Below, piece by piece: positions 22,252 to 31,350 of a stretch of DNA of 64,000 bases. Numbering within the stretch: the stretch's first letter is position 1; every line of letters starts with the position of its first letter. Source of the DNA: Dacryopinax spathularia (taxonomy: Eukaryota; Basidiomycota; Dacrymycetes; Dacrymycetales; Dacrymycetaceae); the NCBI GenBank assembly GCA_037974965.1, contig JBBPFI010000001.1:310001-374000 (forward strand), in the 5' to 3' direction. The notes under the pieces were generated by a model, which was given only the letters and a program-made list of their open reading frames with translations, made no database searches and had not been told where the DNA came from. A program made the translations under genes and the position numbers.

Positions 22252-23720
22252 TCGTGGCGCTCACCTCCGACTTTTCGTGTTCTCCCTTGGTCTCCTGCAT
22301 CCCTTCGCATCGCATCGCCTACCGCCCTCGAGCGCGTTGTACCACCACCGCTTCGCTTCGTTCCGCCCGTCTTGTCTTCTCCCGCCGCCTGCCCCAGCGC
22401 ACGCCGCACCGTATCCCCAGCCCCGGTCCTGGACAATTCTCTTCTTCTCTTCCCTTCTTTCCCTTCGCTTTCAGCTTCTTCTTCCCACCAACCCCGGGGG
22501 AAAAGACCCTGCCGCCGCGCGTGCTCGTGCTCCCTTCCCCTCCCCCGGCACAAGCGCCAAGCATATATGCTATCATACCAAGGCCACCGCTCAGCCGGAA
22601 CGCCTTATCTTACCTTACACCTTCGCACACGTTGACTGATGTTGACGGAACTTGCACCCTCGCCTTAGTCGAGACCTTGATTTTTGACCCGTTCGCTGGC
22701 TTAGAACTACTTTACTGCTTTTGCTTTCTAGTTTTGGCTTGATCGCTTGATACGCTCTTGTCGTACTGTGTACTGCTGCTCTTTACCCAACCAAAAAAAA
22801 ATAGGACGATGCCGAACCACATTTGTGCTGTGTGTGCGAGTTGTGCCCAACAAATGACTCGTCTGTGAGAGCCTCCTATCTCCCCTGGCACTTGCGGTCG
22901 CATCACCAGGGACCCCGACCATGGAAGGCGTCCTTGTTTCCGAACGTCAACATCCACCATGCACGCAAATACAAGTCTTGGCGACAATCATCCCCCAACT
23001 CCGTACAACCCTCAAAGTCAACAATACTCTCTATAGCAATCACACACACAAGATCGCCCGTTCCCACTAAGTAAAGAAGCTGACTCGCCACCGCGAGCAC
23101 CCATCAAATACCGGCAGCTTCCGAATTCGCGTGGTTCCCGCTGATCTTGAATGATCCGCCCCGAACTACCACCTCATCGGCGGGCCCGATCCCTCGGCGC
23201 TTCCTGATGACTTCCGCCGGTTCTGGGGTGGATGCGTCTAGCCCCGGAAGTTGAGGCTGGATGGGCGGCGAGGGAAGACGAATACTGCCCTTCTTGGACT
23301 GACGCGTCTATCCCTTGGTTGATCAGACGCGTCCTTCCTTCCCTCGTCTTCCAGGCTGGTTCTCCCTTCTTCCTGGTTGGCAGAAGCTGCTCCTCGACCT
23401 GCAGCAAGGATCAGCGGTACACGGGCGTCGAGATGAAAGGCGTCGTTCAGGTTAATGGAGGAGGTGTTTCAGGGTTATTGTCAAGCTGATCTCAGGGTTG
23501 CCGCCAGGCCTTATCAGGCGAAAGGGCACAGCGGATCGTCCTGGATTCAGCATCGGCTTGAACCGGCTTTTCGTACGCGGCTTTTCAGTACCTTTCTCAC
23601 AGCTGTTTGCAGAACCGTTCTCAGACTATATTATAGCGCTGGCAATAGGCATCGTATTTATGATAATGACATGGACATTCCATATACATATTGAGGAGAG
23701 TCGTACCGCGCGGCTTGACT
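22252..23720. other. intergenic between CPL1-like copy A and the repeat cluster
   Basis: About 1.47 kb. The first 500 bases are a C/T-rich 3' flank with a perfect GCATATATGC at 22561-22570. No gene supported. The transition to the repeat/transposon cluster is near 23700; I could not see terminal inverted repeats or a target-site duplication. Confidence 0.4.
22561..22570. repeat. GCATATATGC palindrome, intergenic
   Basis: Perfect copy about 310 bp downstream of the CPL1-like copy A stop; one of three copies outside introns. Confidence 0.7.
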
Positions 23721-23923
23721 ATCACCTCCTTCTCAAGACACCTCCCGCCCGCCTCTGCAGACGGACAATCACCTCCTTCTCAAGACACCTCCCGCCCGCC
23801 TCTGCAGACGGACAATCACCTCCTTCTCAAGACACCTCCCGCCCGCCTCTGCAGACGGACAATCACCTCCTTCTCAAGACACCTCCCGCCCACCTCTGCA
23901 GACGGACAATCACCTCCTTCTCA
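23721..23923 (+). repeat. tandem array A, 47-bp unit, 5 copies
   Basis: Core starts at 23721, 23768, 23815, 23862 and 23909, exactly 47 bp apart. Each unit is the 18-nt core CAATCACCTCCTTCTCAA plus a locus-specific GACACCTCCCGCCCGCCTCT-type spacer. It lies directly 3' of the second transposon gene, whose stop codon is inside the last core copy. Confidence 0.9.
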
Positions 23924-25768
23924 ATCCTCATCCTCATCACCATCGCCCTCATCATCTCCTCCATCGTCCTCATCTTCATCCCCGTCTCCGCCCCAGCCGG
24001 GAAGAGTATCGTCCTCCAGGTTTCGACCTCCTGACAATCCCACTGTCGTTGTCTCCGCCTGCCACTCGAAGTCCTCCCCGGCCGCTTCCTCCACCGCCTC
24101 CTCGTCCTTGCCCTCTGGGAAAGCTTTCCTCTCTGCTTTCCAGATGCGCCGTATCCACCTGAATTGCTGGTATGTTAGCGCCCTGGGACCTTCTAACAGC
24201 CTTCTACTTACTCGGAAATCTGGTCTGCATCCTGGGCGCAGTGCTCTTCGATGCCGCGCAGGCTCGAGTCGACGTACTTCCAGTAGCTCGTAAGAGGGGG
24301 CACGCTCTCCGACTTGTGCGTGAACGGGTTGAGCACCGTCTGCTTCTCTTTGTCCATCTGGAATCGGAGGATTGACCGCTGAACGTGCAGGTCAGCGACC
24401 TGCCTTTCTTCAGCCAGAGGACTCACGAGCACTGCAATACGAGCCCAGTTTGCAGGTTCAAAACGAAAAGGCGCCGATTCCAGGACCAGTGCTTTGCGAG
24501 TGGCCGTGAGGCTCATTGCGAGCGTAGCTATGAGCTAGGTTCTTGGTCAGCAGCGGCGTAGACGTATCACTGACCGCCCACCTTGCCCTTGACCCATGAC
24601 TTCCGGTTGGAAAGCCGCTCGCTGAGGAAGGAAGAGAGCGCGTTGCGCTGCGCTTCTATCTGATATGTCGAGTCCGGGATCTTCAGTCGGTCCTTGTGCT
24701 TCTGGCAGTGTCGCTGAACCCTCGTCAGTATCTTGTCGATCACCAGGAGACAGGGTGTTGAGAAGGAGGTGATTGTCGATGCGAAGGGGGGCACGAGTTG
24801 AGGAGACAGGGTGTTGAGAAGGAGGTGAATGTCGATGCGGAGGGGGGCGCGAGTTGAGGAGACAGGGTGTTGAGAAGGAGGTGAATGTCGATGCGGAGGG
24901 GGGCGCAAGTTGAGGAGAGGGTGTTGAGAAGGAGGTGATTGTCGATGCGGAGGGGGGCGCGAGTTGCTTACCATGAGGGAGCGCATCATCGCTCTCGCGG
25001 AGTACTTGCCGACGCCTGGGTTCATGACAAAGCAGTAGATCTCTTTGGTGATCTCCTTCTAATGCAGTTGTCAGCGCCAGTCGCCTCGTATGAGTATCAC
25101 TTACTTGGCACGCTACCGTCAGCTTCCATGCCTCTTCATCTCGTTTCTTCATGGATGCGACCGTCTCCTGCAGCGTCGCGAGCTGGCACATCAGGTTCAA
25201 GTACGCTACCGTTGGGTCTGCCAGCCCCTCCCTCGCAACCTCCATGATCGCAGCCTCCTTGTCTTTCGGTACCTTCCACCGCGCTACAGCCCTCTGCGCA
25301 ACATCGCTCAGGTCTTTCTTTTTGGGGGCGCGGCTGCCCACGATCTCTCCCACCCCACGACGGGGGGCTCGCACGACCAGCGCTGCCTGCGCGAGGGAGG
25401 GTAGATCTCTGTACTCAATGAGACTGTCAGCAATGTTCCGCACAGTTGAGAAGGAAAGCACGCAACTCTTCATCGGAGAGCAGTCCTTCCCTGGCGTCCT
25501 GCTCTGGAGCGTGGATCCTCGGTCTCTTCTTAGCCACGACTCCCGGCCCCACAGATCCACCCTCCTCCATCTCTCTCCGCTCTCCCCTCGACCCGTTACC
25601 TCTCCTTTTCGCCCCTCCTCCCCCCCCAGCACTGTTCAGCGCAGCGCGGCCGTGAATTTGACTCGACGCCAAGTTGCTCGAGCTGCTATCTGCTGACGGA
25701 GTAGCGCGACCATCCTCGGTAGCAGCGGCAGACTCACCAATTAGGACAGTGTTGAGAAAGGCAGCCAT
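23921..25768 (-). CDS. transposon-associated protein, unrecognised (element gene 2)
   Basis: Seven exons (25768-25467, 25423-25105, 25058-24972, 24713-24582, 24534-24427, 24378-24212, 24158-23921) give 450 aa with every phase matching. The N-terminus is low-complexity with a basic nuclear-signal-like stretch (KKRPRIHAPEQ). The middle is helical (DLPSLAQAALVV, KDLSDVAQRAVARWKVPKDK, YLNLMCQLATLQETVASMKK), then GVGKYSARAMMRSLM, QRNALSSFLSERLSNRKSWV and NPFTHKSESVPPLTSYWKYV. The tail is highly acidic (DGDEDEDDGGDDEGDGDEDED). No nuclease motif seen. Five introns are 43-53 nt; the intron 24971-24714 is 258 nt because it holds array B. The stop codon TGA is formed by the TTGAGAAGG part of the adjacent repeat core. 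Confidence 0.55.
24758..24945 (+). repeat. tandem array B, 56-bp unit, 4 copies, inside an intron
   Basis: Core (complement orientation TTGAGAAGGAGGTGA) starts at 24758, 24814, 24870 and 24924; spacing 56, 56 and 54 bp. The spacer (CGATGCGGAGGGGGGCGCGA-type) differs from the other arrays. It sits in the 258-nt intron of element gene 2. Confidence 0.9.
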
Positions 25769-25962
25769 TCATAGAGCAGCAAAAGGGGGGTCAGCGTGCA
25801 AAAGGATAAAAGAGGATAAGGCAAAAACTCTATCGCCAGCAAAGCCCGTTCAACCTTTCCTGCCGGGACCTATTCCCTTGATGACACGTGGACATCCTTG
25901 ATGCTCACCTTCGCGCATCCTCTTACCGTTCGCATCGCCACTAGAAGTTCTCCGAGCTGGTC

Positions 25963-26220
25963 AACAATCACCTCCTTCTCAAGAGGCGATTGCGGTCAAG
26001 GGCCCAGATCGACAATCACCTCCTTCTCAAGAGGCGATTGAGGTCCAGCGCCCAGACCGACAATCACCTCCTTCTCAAGAGGCGATTGAGGTCCAGCACC
26101 CAGACCGACAATCACCTCCTTCTCAAGAGGCGATTGAGGTCCAGCGCCCAGACCGACAATCACCTCCTTCTCAAGAGGCGATTGAGGTCCAGCACCCAGA
26201 CCGACAGTCACCTCCTCAAC
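25963..26220 (+). repeat. tandem array C, 48-bp unit, 6 copies
   Basis: Core starts at 25963, 26011, 26059, 26107, 26155 and 26203, exactly 48 bp apart. Each unit holds the core followed by GAGGCGATTG, which nearly complements the core's start (CAATCACCTC), so each unit can fold into a hairpin with a 10-bp stem and 8-nt loop. It lies between the stop of element gene 1 and the start of gene 2. Confidence 0.9.
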
Positions 26221-26247
26221 ACCAACTCGTCCCATTAGCCGATCTTC

Positions 26248-29200
26248 CTAGAATACATAGCCATGGTTGTCCCACTCGTCTCCTACGGACTCGGCGGCAT
26301 TGTCGACCTGTTCTTCCCATGCCTGGCTCTCGTTCTCTGCGACTGGGTCCTTGGTCTGCCGGTTCTTGTCGAGCTTGAGCCTGGTCGCGAGCTGCAGTCT
26401 TGCCGCTTTGGACACCTTGTCGAACATCGCCGTCTTCAGCTTGTACGGGACCAGAGAGCGGATTAGGCCACCGTTATGGAAGCTGAACACGTTTAGCAAG
26501 AATGCTGAGTCGGACCGGTGAGAGATGAGCGTCTCCGTCGCTGATGTGATTTCTCCTTCTTGCCGCTTGCGCTTCGTAACTCGACCGGCGCAACCGTTGC
26601 CCAGAGAGCAGTCGTGTTGCACATTAACACAAGCAATGATATCCTGTTCGTCCCGTTCAGCTGTCTTGCGGTGATACGATCACTGCGGCATGGCGAACCT
26701 TGGGCTGAAGCAACATCTGCGCACCAGTGGGTATGAGCTGGGGGCAGGCCAGCTTGTCTTTCGCTTCTCCGACCCGGAACGGCTCTATCAGCACATGCCG
26801 ACGGCGGAACTGCTTGTCTGAGCGGGCGTTGTCCTGTTCGTCTACCAGTATCTCCCGAACTCTTCCGATGTGATTCTGCATCGCGATTAGCGCCAGCAAA
26901 CGATCAGACTGCAGAACTCACCGCCTCGTTCTTGAGATAGACCACAAAGGCGGATAAAGGGGCTCTATCTCCGTTTGTGGCCGTCACGGATAGCGCACGG
27001 CGTAGTTTCTTCGTCGAGGGATACTTCGCCGGGTAGTACCTTCCACACAGGCTGTCCGCCCAAGCCACATACTTGGTCGCAGAGAAGTCCAGAACAACAT
27101 CTAGCAATTGTTAGCTTGTTGTCTAAGAATGTGAGCATGGCGACCGACAATCACCTCCTTCTCAAGAGGAGATTGGGCGACTTACCTTTAACAGGCTGTT
27201 CGTCCTCAGATCGCAAGCCCAGGTGCTTCGCCCAATGTGGGTGATCTTCTAGGTGTCTGATAATGCCGGGAGACGCACAGACCCATTGTTGGACGGAGGA
27301 GTCGTACCAGTACCCGCCCTCGACCGTATGCCGTAGTCTGTCCGCGTTGGCAAAGGCACGACCGATATCGCGACTGGGTGCTTGGTGATTGCTGAACACC
27401 GAGAAGGTCCGAAAGACCTTGTTGAAAGACTCCCATCTCTCCACGCTGAAACCAAGCGCCGGCCCAAACGCTTCTATGTTGTCGGGCAGGTGTAGCAGGA
27501 TATGCGGTTTCGCCTTGTTGATGACGATGCTCGGTTCAACCGTAGCCATCGCTTGCAGGAGAGCATCTATCGCCAGTCCGAGCTCTTTCCGATAGCAGGC
27601 CCGGTCAGGAATGTCGTGCATCCACGCCAGAGAGAAGACCAGTCCAAGGATCACCCAGCACTCGAGAATCTCCGGCGTAGCGAGGTCGTAGAGGACGAAG
27701 ACCATAAGCTGCACCAGGTCCCGGAAGTGCTTGCCGTTCAAAGCACCTCGATACTGAAACACATAGCCCCAGTCGTACTCGGAGCGGGTCAGGCCGTCGG
27801 TGCTGAGCGACCGCAAGCGCATTTCGACCTGGGCCATCGGAGTGCCGGCTAATGGGCGGGATACGCCGTCATGCCTCGTTGCAGCGGGCATCAGCGATCT
27901 CCACGTCATCGTCCACATATACTTGATGACGCCGAGAGGACCCGTATGAAGTACCTCCACGGGCGTTTGCCGATGAATGTCGAGATCTGAATTAGCGTCA
28001 GCTCCTCGCGTCTAACCAGCGCGGATCATCACTCACAGTCCAGCTTAAGCAGCGGGTTGATACAACCCAGTCCTCCTCGAGAGTCGAAGTGCTCCATCAG
28101 GGCTGCCTCTTTCTCCCTCTTCGACCCCTCCGTCTTCCTGGCGATCTCTGCTAGCTCGTCCAACAGCGACTCAGCGACCTGGTCTTTAACGCCGTGCTGG
28201 GAGCGCATCTTCTCTATCTGAGCCAGCTTGCCGTGGCTCGTGCTGAGCTTCAGAAGGTTCTGCACGTGGTTGCGAGTCACCACGGCGCAGCGGGACGGTG
28301 CTATCTCGAAGAGAGCCGCATATCCCGTTGGTGAATGCTTGTAGGCCTTCGTGCCGCCCACGCTGCACATCCGGCAGAAGTGATTTGCTTTCAGCCCGCG
28401 GTGGCTGCATAGCTCGGCTTGTGCCGGGTTGTCCCCCGCGAAGAAAGCCGGCCAGGCGGTGAAGAGAAGCTCCGCATGCGTGTGAGGGTCGTAGGCGAGG
28501 GCGCCTTCTTCGGAAAGGAACCTGGAGCAGAGGTCAGCGGGTGTTGAGAAGGAGGAGATTGTCGGTCAGGGCACTCGACCGCAATCGCCTCTTGAGAAGG
28601 AGGTGATTGCCGGTCTGGGTGCTGGACCTCAATCGCCTCTTGAGAAGGAGGTGATTGTCGGTCTGGGCCCTTGACCGCAATCGCCTCTTGAGAAGGAGGT
28701 GATTGTCGATCTGGGCCCTTGACCGCAATCGCCTCTTGAGAAGGAGGTGATTGCCGATCCCTCCGCAGGCACTCACCTCAAGCGCTCGACCACCCCGCCA
28801 TACATGTCGACCGCAGACACTGACTTCGAACAGCTGACAAAGTGAATGTTGCGCTGTTTGTCGAGTTCTCTCCTGGGTCGAGCTAGGTTGGACATGCAGA
28901 TGATATTGTGTTTGCTCCACTTGCGAGATATGTTTCCCGAAACGTCATCAGCCCAGAGAGCGATGGGGACCGCTACGACTCTGCGACCTGCAGCTTTGAC
29001 ACGCATCGGGTGTGGCATCGCCTGTCGGATCCAAGCCTGCTCGTCCGGGAAGAACAGCTGGCCGCTTCGCAGATCGTGCAGAAGATCGAGATATGTGCTC
29101 TCTATGTCCTTGATGTTCTTCAGTATTCGGTTGTCCGTTCTGACCGTCAGCTTGCCCTGCAGCAGAGGTCAGCGTGCAGACAACAAGCCTCATAAACAAG

Positions 29201-30453
29201 CGTACCGTGCTGGAATCATGCTCCACTGCCCAGCCCCATGCGGCAATGTCGGCATCGTGTCCTGCTTGCGGCTCGCCCAGCTGAACCAACCGCTTCGGGA
29301 CGAAGTAACCCCCCGCGTGGAGTTGAACGAGCTCGTCCACAAAGATGTGCCGGCCGTTGTGGATGACCATCGGGGTCAGACAGCGGTCGGGCATGTCCCA
29401 TCCCCAGAATGAACCGTGCCACGCCTCGCGCATGAATCGGGTATTGACGACAGGATAGAATTGCATATGGCGACTCTTGACCGGATTTGACAGCTCCTGT
29501 GGCACAGGTCAGTCACTGTGCAGTACGACGACCCAATGCTTACCCGTCGCAGCAGATGGACCGGGTCATTAATGTAGTAGACGGTACCTTGAGGGGTTTG
29601 ATACCGTAGCTGCGGGTTGCCCATGGCCTCCAACGCCTCCTCCTGGAACTTGGCCAGGCGAGTGGGTTTAGGTACGCAGCTCCCGCCCGCTTCCTCCGCA
29701 TATCGCAGTATGCTCCTTGCTTGGCCCGCCGAGAACTGTTGATGGAGAGCGCCGAACTGCAGGTCAGCAAGGTGCACCTGACTGGTTGTCAGCGTGTTGA
29801 GAAGGAGGTGATTGTTGATAGAGATGTACCCCCTCGTCGGGATACGGGAACGTGTCCAGCTCCTCTGCTCGACCGAATAGACGATTCATACGCTCCTGAA
29901 CGCTCCAGGAACCGGTCTGCGATATCGCCGGCTCCTGCGGCGGAGCCCCCGTTGGCAAGAGGAGAGCACCAGCAGAGCGGTTTGGGTAGAGGTCGCAAAA
30001 CTCGCCTTGCAGGAACAGCTCGTCCTGCAAGGCGCTCGCCGAAGCAAGCTTATCCACCCCAGTACGCAGCCAACAGTCGTCGTTATCGGATAAGACAGGT
30101 TCGTCCCACTCGTACTCCCCCGATTGGGGCGGGGCTTGGTGGTCGGTGTAGCTGAAATCGCGATCGGAGGAGTCCTGGTCCTCGCTGCCCTCCCAAGCTG
30201 TGTTGCCCCCTGCCATTGCATCCTCGACCGGATATGTGGTAGCAGAAGCCTGCGGAGAATCGGCACCATGATCGTCATGCCAGCGCGCATGCATGATATG
30301 CTTCTCTGTAGCCGAATGCTTTGAGAGCTTGCTGCTCGGCGACATCTTCGGCTTGATGCACCAGTCGGGGCATACCAAGCAACGACCCTGAGTACCTCGA
30401 GCGTTTAGAGAGAAATGGGCTTCATTTAGACCAAGCAACTCATACACAGACAT
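26248..30453 (-). CDS. transposase-like protein of a family expanded in mushroom-forming fungi (element gene 1)
   Basis: Nine exons (30453-29830, 29756-29544, 29496-29206, 29156-28777, 28521-28037, 27986-27186, 27100-26922, 26875-26699, 26643-26248) give an intact 1181-aa protein. The N-terminus has a finger-like CLVCPDWC...KHSATEKHIMH (C-x2-C-x...H-x5-H). Later segments are typical of this family: TRFMREAWHGSFWGWDMPD, NGRHIFVDELVQL, VPIALWADDVSGNISRKWSK, FFAGDNPAQAELCSHRGLKA, DIHRQTPVEVLHTGPLGVIK, FGPALGFSVERWESFNKVFR and SNHQAPSRDIGRAFANADRL. Catalytic residues cannot be assigned by eye. Introns without the repeat core are 46-55 nt; those with it are 73, 85 and 255 nt. An alternative view is a domesticated or cargo gene. 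Confidence 0.6.
27150..27177 (+). repeat. single core copy with hairpin, intron 6 of element gene 1
   Basis: One core followed by GAGGAGATTG, forming the same kind of inverted repeat as arrays C and D. It lies within the 85-nt intron 27185-27101. Confidence 0.8.
28544..28757 (+). repeat. tandem array D, 48-bp unit, 5 copies, inside an intron
   Basis: Complement-orientation core at 28544, 28592, 28640, 28688 and 28736, 48 bp apart. The unit is the same as in array C but inverted relative to it. It fills intron 4 (28776-28522) of element gene 1. Confidence 0.9.
29797..29814 (+). repeat. single core copy, intron 1 of element gene 1
   Basis: TTGAGAAGGAGGTGATTG in the 73-nt intron 29829-29757, without tandem amplification. 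Confidence 0.85.
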
Positions 30454-30672
30454 TATCAAGTAAGCAGTTCCACGAAAGCAGGTTGGCGTCAGAATAGCAG
30501 TCCGATCAGAAGGCCGAGATAGAAGTTCCTGGTGAAGGCGTGTCCGAGAAGACCACGCGCCAGGACAACAAACAATGGCAGTGCGTCTGCACGGGCCCTG
30601 AACATCCTTTGCTCCTCGACGTCACCTCGACACGACCAGTTATCCGATCTCTACAAACCGCCGACAACCGCA

Positions 30673-31134
30673 ATGTTGCTCACAAGCTCGGTGCAGAGGA
30701 CTCTGGAGGGTGTTAGGATTCGGGTGGACGTGACAGCCGACGATGGAACAACGGACGAGCACTTTGTGAGTCTGGTCATCATCTCCTCGAGCTACGTGCT
30801 GACCATCAGCCAGGAAGTCCTCGTAAAGGTGCCGAAGGACAATTCGGGCGATGTGCTTGTGATCACCGAAGATGGCACGCTCCGGATCGTGCACGACACC
30901 AAACGATCGAAGTCGGCGAGCAACGGCACACAGGCGTGGCTGGCGCCCTATCAGTCCATCTCAGTATCGAAGAAGAGTGAGAGACATGCCGGGACGATGA
31001 GCGCGGTGGATGGGCAGCTGGGCAAGCGGAAGAGAGGTGGAGAGCATGCTGGGGATATGGGGAATGTACAGTTGACGGAGACGGCGGACCATACAGTGTA
31101 CTATACCGCCGAGGCGGAGAGGATGAACGCTTGA
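30673..31134 (+). CDS. small protein, unrecognised
   Basis: A single exon of 154 aa starting MLLTSSVQRTLEGVRIRVDV. The first 80 residues alternate hydrophobic and polar residues in a beta-rich pattern (VSLVIISSSYVLTISQEVLV, then DVLVITEDGTLRIVHDTKRS). A basic patch (GKRKRGGEH) could be a nuclear signal. It lies about 220 bp from, and divergent to, the transposon-like gene. The frame is open 141 bases upstream of this ATG from GTG and CTG triplets only, so the ATG at 30673 is preferred. No family recognised. Confidence 0.45.
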   Translation: MLLTSSVQRTLEGVRIRVDVTADDGTTDEHFVSLVIISSSYVLTISQEVLVKVPKDNSGDVLVITEDGTLRIVHDTKRSKSASNGTQAWLAPYQSISVSKKSERHAGTMSAVDGQLGKRKRGGEHAGDMGNVQLTETADHTVYYTAEAERMNA

Positions 31135-31350
31135 GTCTGTTGCCCTATGTCATTGATCTCATGACGGTGTCATATTTGTTCTAATCTCACGGAAGGAACG
31201 GAAGGATGTAACAAATGCTGCGCGCGGTTCAGGATAACGCATGGATACACAGTACTACTACGGAGCGAGCATTTGGGATCTACTAGCTAGACAAGACACG
31301 GTCTGACGACAGGGGCGCGATTCTCCGATTTACCACCACCTCGGTACAAC

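Larger units (their letters stand above)
23721..30453 (-). mobile_element. two-gene DNA transposon-like element with intron and 3' repeat arrays
   Basis: Two minus-strand genes lie head to tail (30453-26248 and 25768-23921), both with complete spliced frames. The larger belongs to a protein family that I know to be expanded in many copies in Agaricomycetes and which behaves like DNA-transposon genes. Tandem arrays of an 18-nt core lie in one long intron of each gene and directly after each stop. The limits given are those of genes plus arrays; ends, inverted repeats and target duplications were not identified. The superfamily (KDZ/CMC-like or other) is not assigned. No reverse transcriptase or integrase motif is seen. 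Confidence 0.5.

Noticed and set aside
23000-31000. LTR retrotransposon or LINE
   Set aside because: No reverse transcriptase, integrase or protease motif, and no long terminal repeats seen; the gene content fits a DNA-transposon-like family instead.
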